NCBI GenBank assembly: GCA_012845835.1 | Contig: JABAKD010000013.1 | Location: forward strand, 4,586,628 to 4,650,627 | Length of the DNA: 64,000 nucleotides | Source: Undaria pinnatifida | Taxonomy: Eukaryota > Sar > Phaeophyceae > Laminariales > Alariaceae | Direction: 5' to 3' | In this document: positions 37,216-48,355 of the stretch, in pieces | Position numbering within the stretch: position 1 is the stretch's first letter | Layout of the letters: the number at the start of each line of letters is the position of its first letter | Notes under the pieces: model-generated | Seen by the model: only the letters and a program-made list of their open reading frames with translations | Databases searched by the model: none | What the model was told of the DNA's origin: nothing | Position numbers and translations under genes: made by a program

Positions 37216-38960
37216 TGGTATAAAAATAAAAATACACTCCAGCTGTGCAAGATCGAAGATTTTCTCGAAACTCATGTTTGCACAAACTGTGTGTGATACT
37301 CCGATCGAGCGTGTTACTGTGTGTGTACTTAATAAGGATGTAAGTCGGCGACTCTCCTTGCAGCTGCAGTGTAGCTTGTACCAGGGTCAGCAGGGTGATG
37401 TTAGTCAGTCTGTGCGCGGAAACTATAAACCCCGTTTTTGACGGGGACAAAATCTGACAGCTGTGGAAGGAAATGCATCAGTTTATCAAGTGTATCCTGT
37501 AAGCCGTATAACCGGTGAGGGGACGACGGAGTTTTAGAGGGCGTGGGGGTCTGGGTTTGAACAAGAGGGAGCGGCGGGGTGGAGGGGGAAACGGGCGGGG
37601 CAACTCAATCTGTGCGCGGAAACTAAAAAATCCTTTATGGGAACAAATCTGACGGTTGTGGAAGGAATGCATCAGTTGATCATGTATATCCTGTAAGTCG
37701 TACAACCAGTGAGGAGAAGGCGAAGTGTTCGAGGGGCTGGGGGATGGGGGGGATTTCCAACAGCTTTATGGCGCATAGACGTAGGGGTTTGCTATACGCG
37801 TGGTGTTAGGTTTAGGTGATGGTGTGGGTGATGGGGAATGAGAGGTCGTTGAGGAGGGGGGGGGGGGGTTGGAGCTACATCATGGATGGCTAGAAAGATA
37901 ATGAGGTGATATCAACTGCGTGGAGTAGTTTTTGTTTTTTATTTATCCTCCGGCGGATGGGAAAAAATAAAGCTTTAGCTCACCACACTTCCCCGTATTT
38001 TCATACGCGTCGTGCGTCGATTCAACTCAGTTGCTTTCGCAGTCCAACGCTAGCTGGCGCACCCTTCGGGTCCCATTGTAGGTATAGTGTAAGCTGTCCC
38101 TATGAGTGGTCTTCGTTACAACCCCGGTAGCGCAAGCTGCCGTTGTATACGGGTGCGTGTGTATGTCGACCCGGCCTGTCCCCTGAGGGTCAGGTTCGGT
38201 GGAGATAGCCACCCGGAATGTCATCTTTCCGGGTAGTGTGGGACTTGCGCAAGAGCTCACCCACTAACAAAACCCCTGGCCATGGGAGATGGCCTTCCGC
38301 CGGACTTGGTCCAGTTACGGTCCACCCTACCCATTCAGGCGTTGGTCCTGCGTGGAGTAGTGTGTATTACTCTGGCAGACTTCGTTTTTAGGTGGGGGGG
38401 GTTTAACAAGAGGAAGAGAAGGAGAAAAGGGGGGGAGGGGGGGGGGGGGGGGGGGATTGGAGCTACGGCATGGATGGCTTGAATGGTCATGAGGTTATAT
38501 CAGTTGCCTGGTAGTATTTACTGCTCTGGTGGGTAGTGGGGAAGGAGGGGGTGATGGGGGAGGGGGGATTTGGGCTACAACATGGAGGGCTTGAAAGATA
38601 GTAAGGTGATATCAACTGCGTGGTGGTGTTTATTGCTCTGGCAGATTTCGAGTTTTGGCGAGACGTTTGAACAAGAGCGAGCGGGGGGAAAAGAGAGGGG
38701 GGTGGGGGGGGGCGGGGACGAAATGGAATGGAGCTACGGCATGGATGGCTAGATACACAATGAGGTGATATCAGCTTCCTGGTAGAGTTTATTACTATGG
38801 CAGATTTTGATTTTAGGTTGGGCGTTTGAGCTCGTTCGAACAAGCGAGGTTGGGGGGGGGGGGGGGGGGGGTGAGGGGGGGGGGGCGGGCGGGACAACTC
38901 AATATGTGCGCGGAAACTATAAATCCTTTTCGGGGGCACAATCCTGACGGTTGTGCATCA
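37216..38960 (-). repeat. R1 cluster C, reverse orientation, G-rich on +
   Basis: The complement of the 3' module is at 37216-37530. It is followed by several 130-160-bp units containing GGTGATATCA, TCTGGCAGATTT and long G-runs (38400-38455, 38690-38715, 38850-38890). A LINE-like insertion at 37931-38347 splits it. Confidence 0.78.
37931..38347 (-). mobile_element. 5'-truncated LINE-like 3' end with 14-bp target duplication
   Basis: Flanked by CTGCGTGGAGTAGT at 37917-37930 and 38348-38361. On the minus strand it ends in an A-rich tail (T-rich at 37929-37940 on +) preceded by the conserved CCGCCGGAGG segment. The minus strand has an open frame of about 77 codons ending just before that segment, reading TYNGTRRVRQLALDCESN near its end. 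Long variable duplications and a tail indicate target-primed retroposition. It interrupts an R1 repeat. The LINE clade is not identified, and a SINE sharing this end is an alternative. Confidence 0.75.
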
Positions 38961-40270
38961 CTTTTGTGTCACCTACCCGATAATGTTTATATTGTTCTAG
39001 CAGATTTGACATCAGGTGTGATGTGCAACACAATTTTCATTTGTGGTATACAACGTGCTATAGCTTCGTGGTGTGTTGTTTTACATGAATCGCAATTTAG
39101 AACATTTGCATCTCGAGAGGTGGAACCATGTAGGTATCATGATTTTACCGTGCTAATGTGGGGCTCTGAAGTCGCTAATATTAAGACAGAGATACACATT
39201 GCAAAGTACAACAAGCGAGGTGATGTGGTCATGCAATGTCACCACCGTTAAGCAGGAGGGGAAGAAGTGCAACAGCCATTGTTTTGAAGGAACGCTTGAT
39301 GCACCCGCGCTAAATTGCGCTACTTTGTTAGGCATACTTCGTTTGGCAGAGGTATAAATATAATGAATCGAAACAAACTTGTGCAATCTGTTGGCCATAA
39401 TTGGGTACCGCGTTGTGTAGTGTTCAGCTGCCATCGTGGCATCTTGGTATTCACGTGCGACATCGAACAGACGAGAAAACCACGAGGTTGGTGGTACTGT
39501 TCAGTGAACCGGTAAAGGAATAGGCGGCTTGCTCTGGCCGGATTTGTCAGTGGAGTTGTCGGCGTTACCACCTAGACGTACAACGGCATCGAGCAGCTGC
39601 TCCGAGTATATTTTGGTGTATTGCCTGGAACTGAAGCGTTAAACTACGGAGGATGGTGGTAGCTATGTCACCGCGAACCAGATGCCGCAAACTGCCTGGG
39701 CTTGAATACTGTGGCTGGATATCATTGTTGACACGTGCTGGGATAAACATGCATGGGTACATTGTCGTCGAGACGCTTCTGCTTTGGCTTCTAAAAGGGG
39801 AAACTATTGTTCAATACCCTTCCTTGTGCAATACCTTCGTATCGTGCTCCTTTTGTCAGTGTACACGTACCTTTGCAACAATAGGGGTGGGTTGCACCAT
39901 ATAGTTGTTCCGTGGCGGGTGGGGGCTTAAATGTGTATCTCCGTAATGTGTTTGAGCAGCCCCCCCCCAAACCGCGGGTGGCACCGCAACCGTGACGTTG
40001 TGTTTCGTTGACGCTAACCTATCGGAGAGAAGGCTGCACACGGACGGACAAGAAGAAACTAGTGCTTCGTATATAGTAACTAACCGTTTTCAGATCATCA
40101 CCTCATCGATGTAGGACCCGTCCATGTGCTACCGCGCCGTTCTAGGTGCTAGGGTAGAGGGGAACCACGTTTGTTTCTGAGGTTTCTCACTTGATGAGCT
40201 CTACCGCCATAGCACAAACAAAACGAATTTTTGGTGAATTGAATGTGCAACCCCGCACCATGATCGAAAC
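38961..40270. other. No recognisable gene
   Basis: Short frames on both strands only, no repeat family assigned. Confidence 0.5.
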
Positions 40271-40273
40271 ATC

Positions 40274-40586
40274 GAGGGTACGGTAGGGGAGTAGCCCCTC
40301 TGTCACTACCGGGTCCGAACTATCACGTTATACCTTGTCATACTCGCGCAAGTGACTCTGCACCTCACTGACAAAAACACGTTCTGAATCGTTTTTGGTG
40401 CAACGTAGATAACCATCATTTTCGTGTTTAAATGTCGAGAATGTTAAGCAGCACGAAAGTAAGTCTGTGACTGCCAGGAATAGGGGGGTCACTCGCGCGA
40501 GTGACACCGAGCCACTGGAAAAAAAATGCGTAAAAGTTTGGCCAAAAGGGGGTAATCCACCCCCCCTACCGTAGCATTGGCATTTA
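40274..40586. mobile_element. MITE M1 copy
   Basis: Left GGTACGGTAGGGGAGTAGCC, inner palindromes ACTCGCGCAAGTGACTC and GGTCACTCGCGCGAGTGAC, right CCCCCCCTACCGTAGC. Confidence 0.78.
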
Positions 40587-40794
40587 GCGCTGCCTCTTGG
40601 CAATATACAACATGTTTTGTTAGTGCAAGAGAAGAACTGAAACCCGACGATGTTGCGTTGACGAGTGTCGTCGCTACAAAAATAGTATATATTCCTGAAA
40701 GTGCTACCTCCATGGTGGAGCACGCCGCTTAAAGTCTGCGCGGTCGACTTCCCCTGTTTGTGACGTACATGACCTTCATGTTTTCGCGAGCGTT

Positions 40795-42345
40795 CAATTG
40801 TGAACATCTCCATGTATCGACCCACGCGTGAACCGTGGATATTATCCACCGCCAACCAACGGGTGACCCTTGAGCGACCCATGGACGACTCGCGGGTGGC
40901 CTATCGTTGATCCGCGGACGACCCATGGACGAGCGACGGACAACCCGCAAGTCTGATATGGAATACCCACGGATGTTCCCGTGGACGTCCGTTGGAAGGC
41001 TCACAGGACACTCACGGGCGACCCAGGTGCGACCCCAAAACTCTAGCGGGTGACCAACAAGGAACTCACGGACTAGTTATGGGCTACACGTGGTTGACCA
41101 GTGGCCATCCAACGGGTGACGCCACGGGCGATCGACGAGCGACTGATCATGGATTCACAGGCGATCAATGGAAGATCCCTCCGGAGAATTGCGTTTGGAT
41201 TGCACACGATCGTTAATAATGGACACATGTGTGATCTATCAAGCGGTCAACGGGCGAACCATTGACTGGCTAGTTCCATATAATCGAGAATATGCCGCGG
41301 GTGACTCACGGGCGGCGGCCCATCAGCGACGCGCCTGTAATCCGCTCGCGGATGTGGAGGAAATACCCAAAGCAAAATGGCAATGGTATGCTCTGTACAC
41401 CACTGCGGTGTTGTCAAACTAATTACAGTGACGGTCCAAGGGTAGCTAATATGCTACTCGTGGGTCACACATGGGTCACTCGTGCGTCACCGCTGGGTCG
41501 TCCGTGGTTCATCATACACATGCACCGCCCGTGTTTCGGCAGTCGGTTACCGTGGCTCACCCGTGTGGTTTACCCATGACTTCATGGAAATAGTCCGTGA
41601 GTTGTCCGCGGGTCAATAGTGGGCCCATGGGCCGCCCGTGGGTCATCCTTGGGTACGCCATGAGATACCCACGAGTAGCCCATGGGTCATCCCTGGGTCT
41701 CCCGTAGGCCGCCCACGACCATATCGCGGTATCCCGTGGGTCTGATTTAGGTTACACGTGGGTCACACGCCCGTCATCCATGAGTCACCCTTGGGCCGAT
41801 CGTATGTCCCCCGTATGTCATTCGTGACTTCACAGTACTAGCGCGTGAGTCGCCCAGTGCTCATCTGCCATGAGTGCATTGAGTGTATGGATCTTTTGTA
41901 GGCGACGGGCAGCCTATGTATCGCCCGTAGATATTGAAGGAGGGCATCTGTGGGTCTTCCGCTGGGTTTTTCGCGGGTTATCCATGGATCTCCCATCGAT
42001 AGTCCGTGGGTTACTGGCGGGTCACGCATAAATCCATCGTACTGGCCCTTTGGTCCCCTATAAATGGCCCATGGTTCACTAATGACCACTTTACTCTAGC
42101 CCGTAGATTGCTCATGAACCACCCATGAATCCGACATGGGTCAATCGTGGATTATCCGTTGGTCAGCCAAGGATCAGCCGCGGCTCACCAGGGTGGATTG
42201 CCCAGGGGTCGCCCGACGGTTAACCGGGGATGACCCATCACTCTTTAGAGTACTCGCCCGCTGGTCGTCCGTAGGCCGCATATGGGTCACCCATGAGGAT
42301 TTGGTCCGCGCCCATGCGTAGCCCTTGGCTCACCCGTCAATAGTA
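40795..42345. repeat. Degenerate GGGTC/GACCC minisatellite with strand switch
   Basis: 40795-41200 is built from short variants of GACGACCCAYGGACG. 41455-42345 is built from the complement, variants of CCGTGGGTCATCC. The change of strand lies near 41300-41450. M1 MITEs flank both sides. Open frames here are repeat artefacts. Confidence 0.75.
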
Positions 42346-42364
42346 CAAGTTCCAGCGGAGGGTC

Positions 42365-42762
42365 ATCCTTTGACGAAAGCTACGGTAAGGGGGTCACTTT
42401 TGGGACCCTTTCGTTTGCAGTGGCTCGGGGTCACTCGCCCGTGTGACCTCCGTGCGTCTTTGCGGTCTTAATATTTGGGGCGGTTTTGACTCTGCGATGT
42501 GAAGTCGCGATGAAATAGTTAGCCACGCTGCGATGGAGGTGTCATTTATTGGCAACAACAATTCGACTGGGACGGGGGATCCTCTGACGCATAGCCGGAT
42601 CATGTGTTTTGGACGTTGTTTCTTAGGGAATCAAGGTCATTGTACTGCGGTTTTTATGCGACCATTAAATTGGGTTGTTCTGCAGGAGGGGGTTTTCGAA
42701 TGGGGCATCTAGCTCCTTACACGAGGAGTCTCAGAAAAACGAGGCGCACCCTTCACCGTAGC
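42365..42762. mobile_element. MITE M1 copy
   Basis: Left end GCTACGGTAAGGGGGTCAC, inner GGGGTCACTCGCCCGTGTGA, right end CTTCACCGTAGC. It is longer than the others. Confidence 0.7.
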
Positions 42763-43741
42763 ATGTGTCAGAGGTTCAGGGTTAGCCAAAGCCTTGCGGT
42801 ACGGAGTTACACTCTCAAATACTAGGGTACAGGATGTTTTGTTTCGGTAATAGTCGGATATATACTGGGGTGGCTCTGTTGTGGTAGGGTGTATATACCC
42901 TGCGCATCGCACGTTTCAGTACTCTTATGAGAATATTAATAGCTGCACCATTGTCAAGGAAAACACGAGGAGAATTTCTAGTCCACGCAAAGGATGAAAA
43001 ATGCCCGTATATTCTATTTAGTACCCGTCGTACCACACCCTGTAGTTTCGCTCTCATATCCTCGGGTTATAGCCGGGTACTGGCGTCGACAGAAGCGCGC
43101 GGAGAGAAACGATGCGATGAATGAGCAGACATCCGCAGGTGAGCACGTACATATACCGGTAGGGGGTAAATTAATAGTGAGAAAGGTGGGCAGCAAGCTG
43201 ACGTGGGTATCCACGCGAATTTAGCACACGAGCACCGGACCGGGCAGTGACACGTGACAGCCATCGAACAGTCGGGGTTGAGCTACCCAGTCACGAAAAA
43301 TATTATTGGATCAGATGGAGATTGGAGCCAGCAGCCAAGATCAAGATAACTTCACGAACGCCCGGAGCGCCTGCACCATGCTTTCGAGGACATATTCTAG
43401 CGTCTAGCTTAAGGCGCGGACGAGGGGATAACGAGAATCTCCACAGTGGGGGTGCCGCTGCTTACCATGACCCACCGTCAAGTGTTTACCGGCTATAATG
43501 GCGCATCGGGGTGGCCAAACTAATACCGGTACCAAAGTGGCAAATACCCGGTGCGTTTTCTCGAGAAGGCGATCCGCGACAGCTTTACTCCGTTGAAACT
43601 CGACGACTTTAACGTTCCTCGTCTGGGAGACATACAAGGGCTGGAACTGCCGCCCTTGGCCTGACTCGGTGCCGTCGAAACGGGAGCGGGACACATATTT
43701 ACACGAAAAGGCTTAAGTTCCTGTTGGGCACGTGCGCACAG

Positions 43742-43813
43742 GTGTGGACGCCGTTCGAAGGCACCGATGGAGTATACCTCGTAGTCTTGGGACAGACCAA
43801 GGATGCCGTAAAG
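43742..43813 (+). CDS. Possible isolated exon, unrecognised
   Basis: 72 bp between an acceptor (GCGCACAG) and a strong donor (GTACGT), open in phase 0, reading VWTPFEGTDGVYLVVLGQ. Upstream at 43545-43660 is a separate coding-like stretch (KYPVRFLEKAIRDSF) ending in TGA. No gene could be assembled, and this may be a relic or chance. Confidence 0.2.
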
Positions 43814-44052
43814 GTACGTTCGGGGTACGATTTTGCAGCGGCTCGGGCTATTCGCGCGAGTGACCTCTGCCCCCTCTTGGTCTTGGACGTGCGCGCTGTG
43901 TAACGTTCCCCAAATTAATTCACAATGGAGTGGTAATCTACGCGGCAAAATTATTTAGACTAAAGTGTATTCATGTCCGTGAGATACAATCACTGGTGCA
44001 AGTGACTCAAATGCAGCGGTGAAAATTGGGGTACCTCCTACCGTCGCCTTGG
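43795..44052. mobile_element. MITE M1 copy
   Basis: Inner palindromes CTATTCGCGCGAGTGACC and TCACTGGTGCAAGTGACTC and the right end CCTACCGTCGCC. The left end is degraded. Confidence 0.7.
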
Positions 44053-44231
44053 TCGACGTATGTTCGACTTCCAGGTACCGTACTGGCGCGTACGGTACCT
44101 GGGATGGGATTTGGAGGGGCGCGGTCGTCGCCAGGTTATCGCACGGGTCTTAAGCTGCCGCAACGGTTTATATCGGCTAACCGGGTCCCCGCTGGGACGC
44201 TGGGATGCGGGTAAAATCCGACCATGGACCC

Positions 44232-44492
44232 AGGCTACGGTGGGGGGGTCCCCTTTTGGGCCTTTTATTTCAGTGGCCAGGGGTCACTCGCGCGAGTAAC
44301 CCCTTTGTTCCTATGTGAATTTACGTATTCTTCACGTTTTACATTGGCGAAATTAATTCGCAATGCAAAGGTGATCTAAGCTGCGCCGAAACAAGTGCCT
44401 AAAGCATCTTCATCTGTGGGGTACAGAGCCACTCGTGCGAGTGGCTCAAACACACCAGTGAAAATGGGGGTACCCCCCCTACCGTAGCCTCG
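44232..44492. mobile_element. MITE (family M1), most complete copy
   Basis: Ends GCTACGGTGGGGGGGTCCCC and CCCCCCCTACCGTAGC form terminal inverted repeats. Each end also has an inner palindrome (GGGGTCACTCGCGCGAGT; GAGCCACTCGTGCGAGTGGC) next to CAGTGG or CAGTGA. About 260 bp, no coding sequence. Confidence 0.8.
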
Positions 44493-44494
44493 GT

Positions 44495-47055
44495 CCATGA
44501 GAAGTCCTAAGTGTCACCCTGGAAAGGATAACCCCGGGCCCGCGGCGACGGAGAGAGGAGGCCAAGATGTCCACTCTGTGATATCAAGACGTGACGAGAT
44601 GCCCGATAGTGTAGTCTTGTGTCAGGCATGGGGCGCGTCGGACCCCGAAGGGCATCATGGGCGTGAGGGTTCGTCTGAGATACATCATGACAATCCGGAC
44701 CAGCATTGCGGGTGGCAGACGTCGTGAAAGGTGGACATCGAGGCGTCGGATACGTTTTCCACCGCATTGACGTGACGAAAGGATAGACTATTCCGGCGCA
44801 GGAATCCTTCCTGAACATGGAGACCCACGCTTCGGTTTATCTGGAGTCTCCCCGTGCAGTTCTCACCTCAACCCCTGCCAAATAAATCATAGATAAAACA
44901 CCAACTATCCACAGTCGATTGCCCATTCACCGTGCCATCGCCGGTGAACGATGCTCTGATCCTATCTGCCACCCAGCGGTTCATTAACCCCGCCACCTGT
45001 TCTGGTCACGAGGTACTGGTCTGCTCGTGGTGATCTGACCAACTGCTAATTGTCCGGCACTATTTCGTTTGACCTCCGAAGCACCAGAGATAAGACCGTT
45101 CTCGATAACTGCTAGCTGGCAACACGGTGCTGTGACGGACGCTGCTTCCGCAGGCAATGCAATATTCAGCACAGGTGTTCAGCAACAACAACCGGCGCTT
45201 CCTGGCCATGATGGTGCTCAACTGCGTGTAGCTGGACTCGTGCAACGATATAGAGGCAGCACGCCTTCGCTCAATAGTGTTGTGAAGAACAGGGATCCTT
45301 AATTAACCCAAAGTCGTCGGAGTTGTTCTCGTCTTGCGCTAACTATGGTTGTGTACCTGTTCGTGGGGAATGCCAATCGGGTAGCACGTTTTCTTTTCTG
45401 CAAGTCAGTGTATGTGTGGGGGGTATAGAGCTCGCTAAGTGAGGAGCCTCCGATAAATATGCGTGCACAGCTCTACCGTAGTATGCGTTCCTGTTCGTGT
45501 CGGCGCATGAATCTACGTTTCTGTTTGTAGGAGTGCAGCATTTTCCTCGAGGATCCACGATACGCTCGATGTGCTCGATATACACTCGCTTTCAACCGTG
45601 CGGCGAGAACAAACGGCAATCTCCACCCGACCGATGAAGAAAATAGTGGACTATTGCAGTCACTATCGGCATGTCAACGATGTCGATGATGATGTCGATG
45701 ATAGTGTCGATGATGGTGTCGTTGATGCTGTCGATGATGTCGTTGCTGAAATGTCGATGATGATGTCGATGATGATGTCGGGTACTTCCTCAGGTGCGGA
45801 GCCTCGCCAGTACCAAAGACTTTAGTCAAACAGCGCAAACCTTATCGTAGCGCGCGTCGGCGCTGACAGTCTTTCTTCGTCGTGCAGCGCCTTGCTGGGT
45901 TAAAGATGCCAGGGCCGGTACGATTCGACGCGTGCTACAAGGGTGGCAGAACTATTATGACGATATTTGTTTCTGGATGACGGCGCTACTTAACCGAAAA
46001 CCGGCGAGAGGGTGCCGTTTTACGATACGTTTGATTGTACCGCCGTACACGTGCTGCTAGTCCGTGTGATTGTCCATCTCAACGACCACTTCCAACTTGC
46101 TCCAAAATCACTTTTTGGGTGACGTGCATAGCGTTTCGTGAGAGAGGGGCCCTGGCACGCAAATGGTACGAATCTATCGTTGCATTTATCATTCATACTG
46201 TACCGTTCCACTGTGTTGCACTGTAGATGACACTAGCACTCCAAATTTTCCTCGTTTGTGAGGTTGCCGTCCTGCAGAGGCAGTCTAGTAACGCCAACAA
46301 GGCGGCAACCGCCCCATCAGCGATTAAGGAGGTTGCCTCCAACAAGGCGGTACTACAGTACGGGTTGCGCACACCACCGCATTATTCGGGAGGTAACTAC
46401 TGTATGGCAGGTGCAGCATGATAAACCGTTGATCTCTTTGTTCCTAAACATGCACCCCCCGCCCCGTCAAATTGAATTTATAAAGGGGTTGTCCTCGCTT
46501 GTAACCGACGCTGTAAAACATGACAATCACTGCGTGAGCTAGACAACTACGGTACCTTTTTTTTCTGGCCGTCCCACCATGATGGTTGTCGAGATAGATC
46601 ACATCATGCGGGGTGGAACACCCTAACCTCCGCACAACGGGGATGATTGCATCGCGTTGTGTGAATATGGTAAGACACCCACGTGGAAAGTTACATATTA
46701 AGCCCCATTGCTGTCTCTGGAGTGGCAACACCAGAAACAAAATGACTCACGCGCGCTGTCATATATAAGCAAGAAAGTGGGCACGAGGTGCCGAAGTTCG
46801 TCGTACGAGTGGTTCTTGGAAGCATGCAGCTCACCCTTCATGCGACTCCCGATCACCTCACGGCGCTTCGTGCTTGGTACAAGCAATGTCTGCATGGCTG
46901 GTGAAAACCCGACGTGCTCCATCCCGGCATAGTAGGGATGCGAGGGTCTACGGTCACACGACTACGGCCATGCACAAACGGAGTACACCCCCCCCCGCCA
47001 CCCCGCCGTTGGGGCGGAGGGGCTGGCCCTAAGTATATAATTCAGGTAGAAGCCA
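44495..47055. other. No recognisable gene
   Basis: Contains the GATGTC repeat and a 26-bp motif at 45295 (CCTTAATTAACCCAAAGTCG) shared with 13031. No supported exon. Confidence 0.5.
45676..45781 (+). repeat. GATGTC-type short tandem repeat
   Basis: Variants of GTCGATGATGAT, about 105 bp, giving an artefactual Asp-Val-Met-rich frame. Confidence 0.85.
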
Positions 47056-47059
47056 CCTT

Positions 47060-48030
47060 CCGAATGTCCAAGGTCCGCGAAGAGGTCTCCACGACAAGAA
47101 GAGCATCTAATGTTTCAATCTGTCTACTGTTGAGCGGTAGCAACGGGTACGCTACATGCAGCTGAAAACGATGCTTTAAATATGCAAGGTTCCGCCACGA
47201 AGCCCCAAACGGCAACAGCATCGTTGTTACCTGGATCTACCGTTTCGAAAGTATGAAGATCGAAGATCCGGCAAGAGGCCTCATTGAGAACAGGATCGAA
47301 TAACCCATGCACACTGCTTAGATTTCAGCGGTGGAAACAACCAGGTGCATAGGAGATAGGAACGAAATCTAGATATCCAAGATCTACCATGAGGCCCCAA
47401 CGATCCGGTCACCCCGGTGGCGTAGTGGTTACCGTCGAATGTTTCTAGAGCTGATTACGATTGATTATGCATTTCAAATCCTACGTAGGTCGGATTTTTA
47501 ATACTATTTGCTATTAATAAAATGAATATGAAAGGAATCAATTGCTGAGAGCGGCAAGCCGCGTGGCTAGGGGCAATTCGATGCGAGTCTATGAGGGAAC
47601 AAACCGCTGAACTCTTCTCGCGATGTAGATGAAGGCACCTACCGTAGTGGGAAACGAGGGGAAGGGCCTCTGTGTTTAGTCTATGGAGGTAGAAGGAGAA
47701 GGAAGAGGCGCGAACATGCTAGATTGGAAGTGCAAAAAAAAAGTTATATAGAAACATCGAATAATCCAAGCGTTTGCACTTTTAGTGGTGGGACTGTAAT
47801 AGCTAGATGTTGGTTGACGCGATGTTTTCCCAGCGATTCAAACTCGAACAAAGAGGCCCCTACGGCAACAGCATCGAGAACAGCTCCAAACTTTAAACTT
47901 TCACAGTAATAATGTTAAGAAAAATATGTGGATATAGGCACTGGTGTATAACGGTATCATTACATACAGTAGAAACAACCGCGATTCTGCGAAGACGGCC
48001 AAGGTGACAAAAGCATTGAACTTTCCAAAA
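47060..48030. repeat. Diverged tandem array of about 120-bp units
   Basis: Recurrent CCAAGATCTxCxACGAGGCC and ACGGCAACAGCATCGA at 47067, 47188, 47262, 47380, 47849 and 47979. A further unit is at 51290 beyond the Copia insertion. On the minus strand the units read like DAVAVGASLFEFE with no long frame. Origin unknown; decayed exon duplicates are one possibility. Confidence 0.55.
47403..47505 (+). mobile_element. SINE tRNA-like head only
   Basis: CCGGTCACCCCGGTGGCGTAGTGGTTACC matches the SINE head in part and is followed by a degenerate box B (TTTCAAATCCT). No body follows. Confidence 0.5.
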
Positions 48031-48037
48031 GGCGTTT

Positions 48038-48128
48038 TGTTATGGAAATGTTAGCACATAGCCATCATGAGTCAATGTTCAGTAGGCTAGCACTGCTATT
48101 TTGTATCGTAGATCTCAATATGTCGCTT
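48038..48128 (+). repeat. Truncated 5' LTR of the Copia element
   Basis: About 90 bp match the start of the 3' LTR at 50652 (TGTTATGGAAATG, GAGTCAATGTTCAG, TCGTAGATCTCA). The match stops abruptly near 48128. Confidence 0.85.
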
Positions 48129-48355
48129 TTATCTGCTGAGGGGTGTGTCGGGCGCCCGGGAGTGTGACATTGGCTTTCAGCGATGGCGGAATCATCGAGC
48201 GCCGGGCTCCACTGCATGCTGGACGCCGTTGGGACCATCTCGGGGCAGCAGGGGTTTTGCGTGTGGTCGAAGACAAAACTCCGGAACGCAGTCAACCTCT
48301 TCGCGCTGGATCTTAAGCCCATCCTAGCCGGGGCCGACAGCCCTGCGGAACCTGA

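Noticed and set aside
43520-43948. 142-codon frame on -
   Set aside because: Its low-coordinate part opposes coding-like sequence on + and its high-coordinate part lies in a MITE; likely a shadow.
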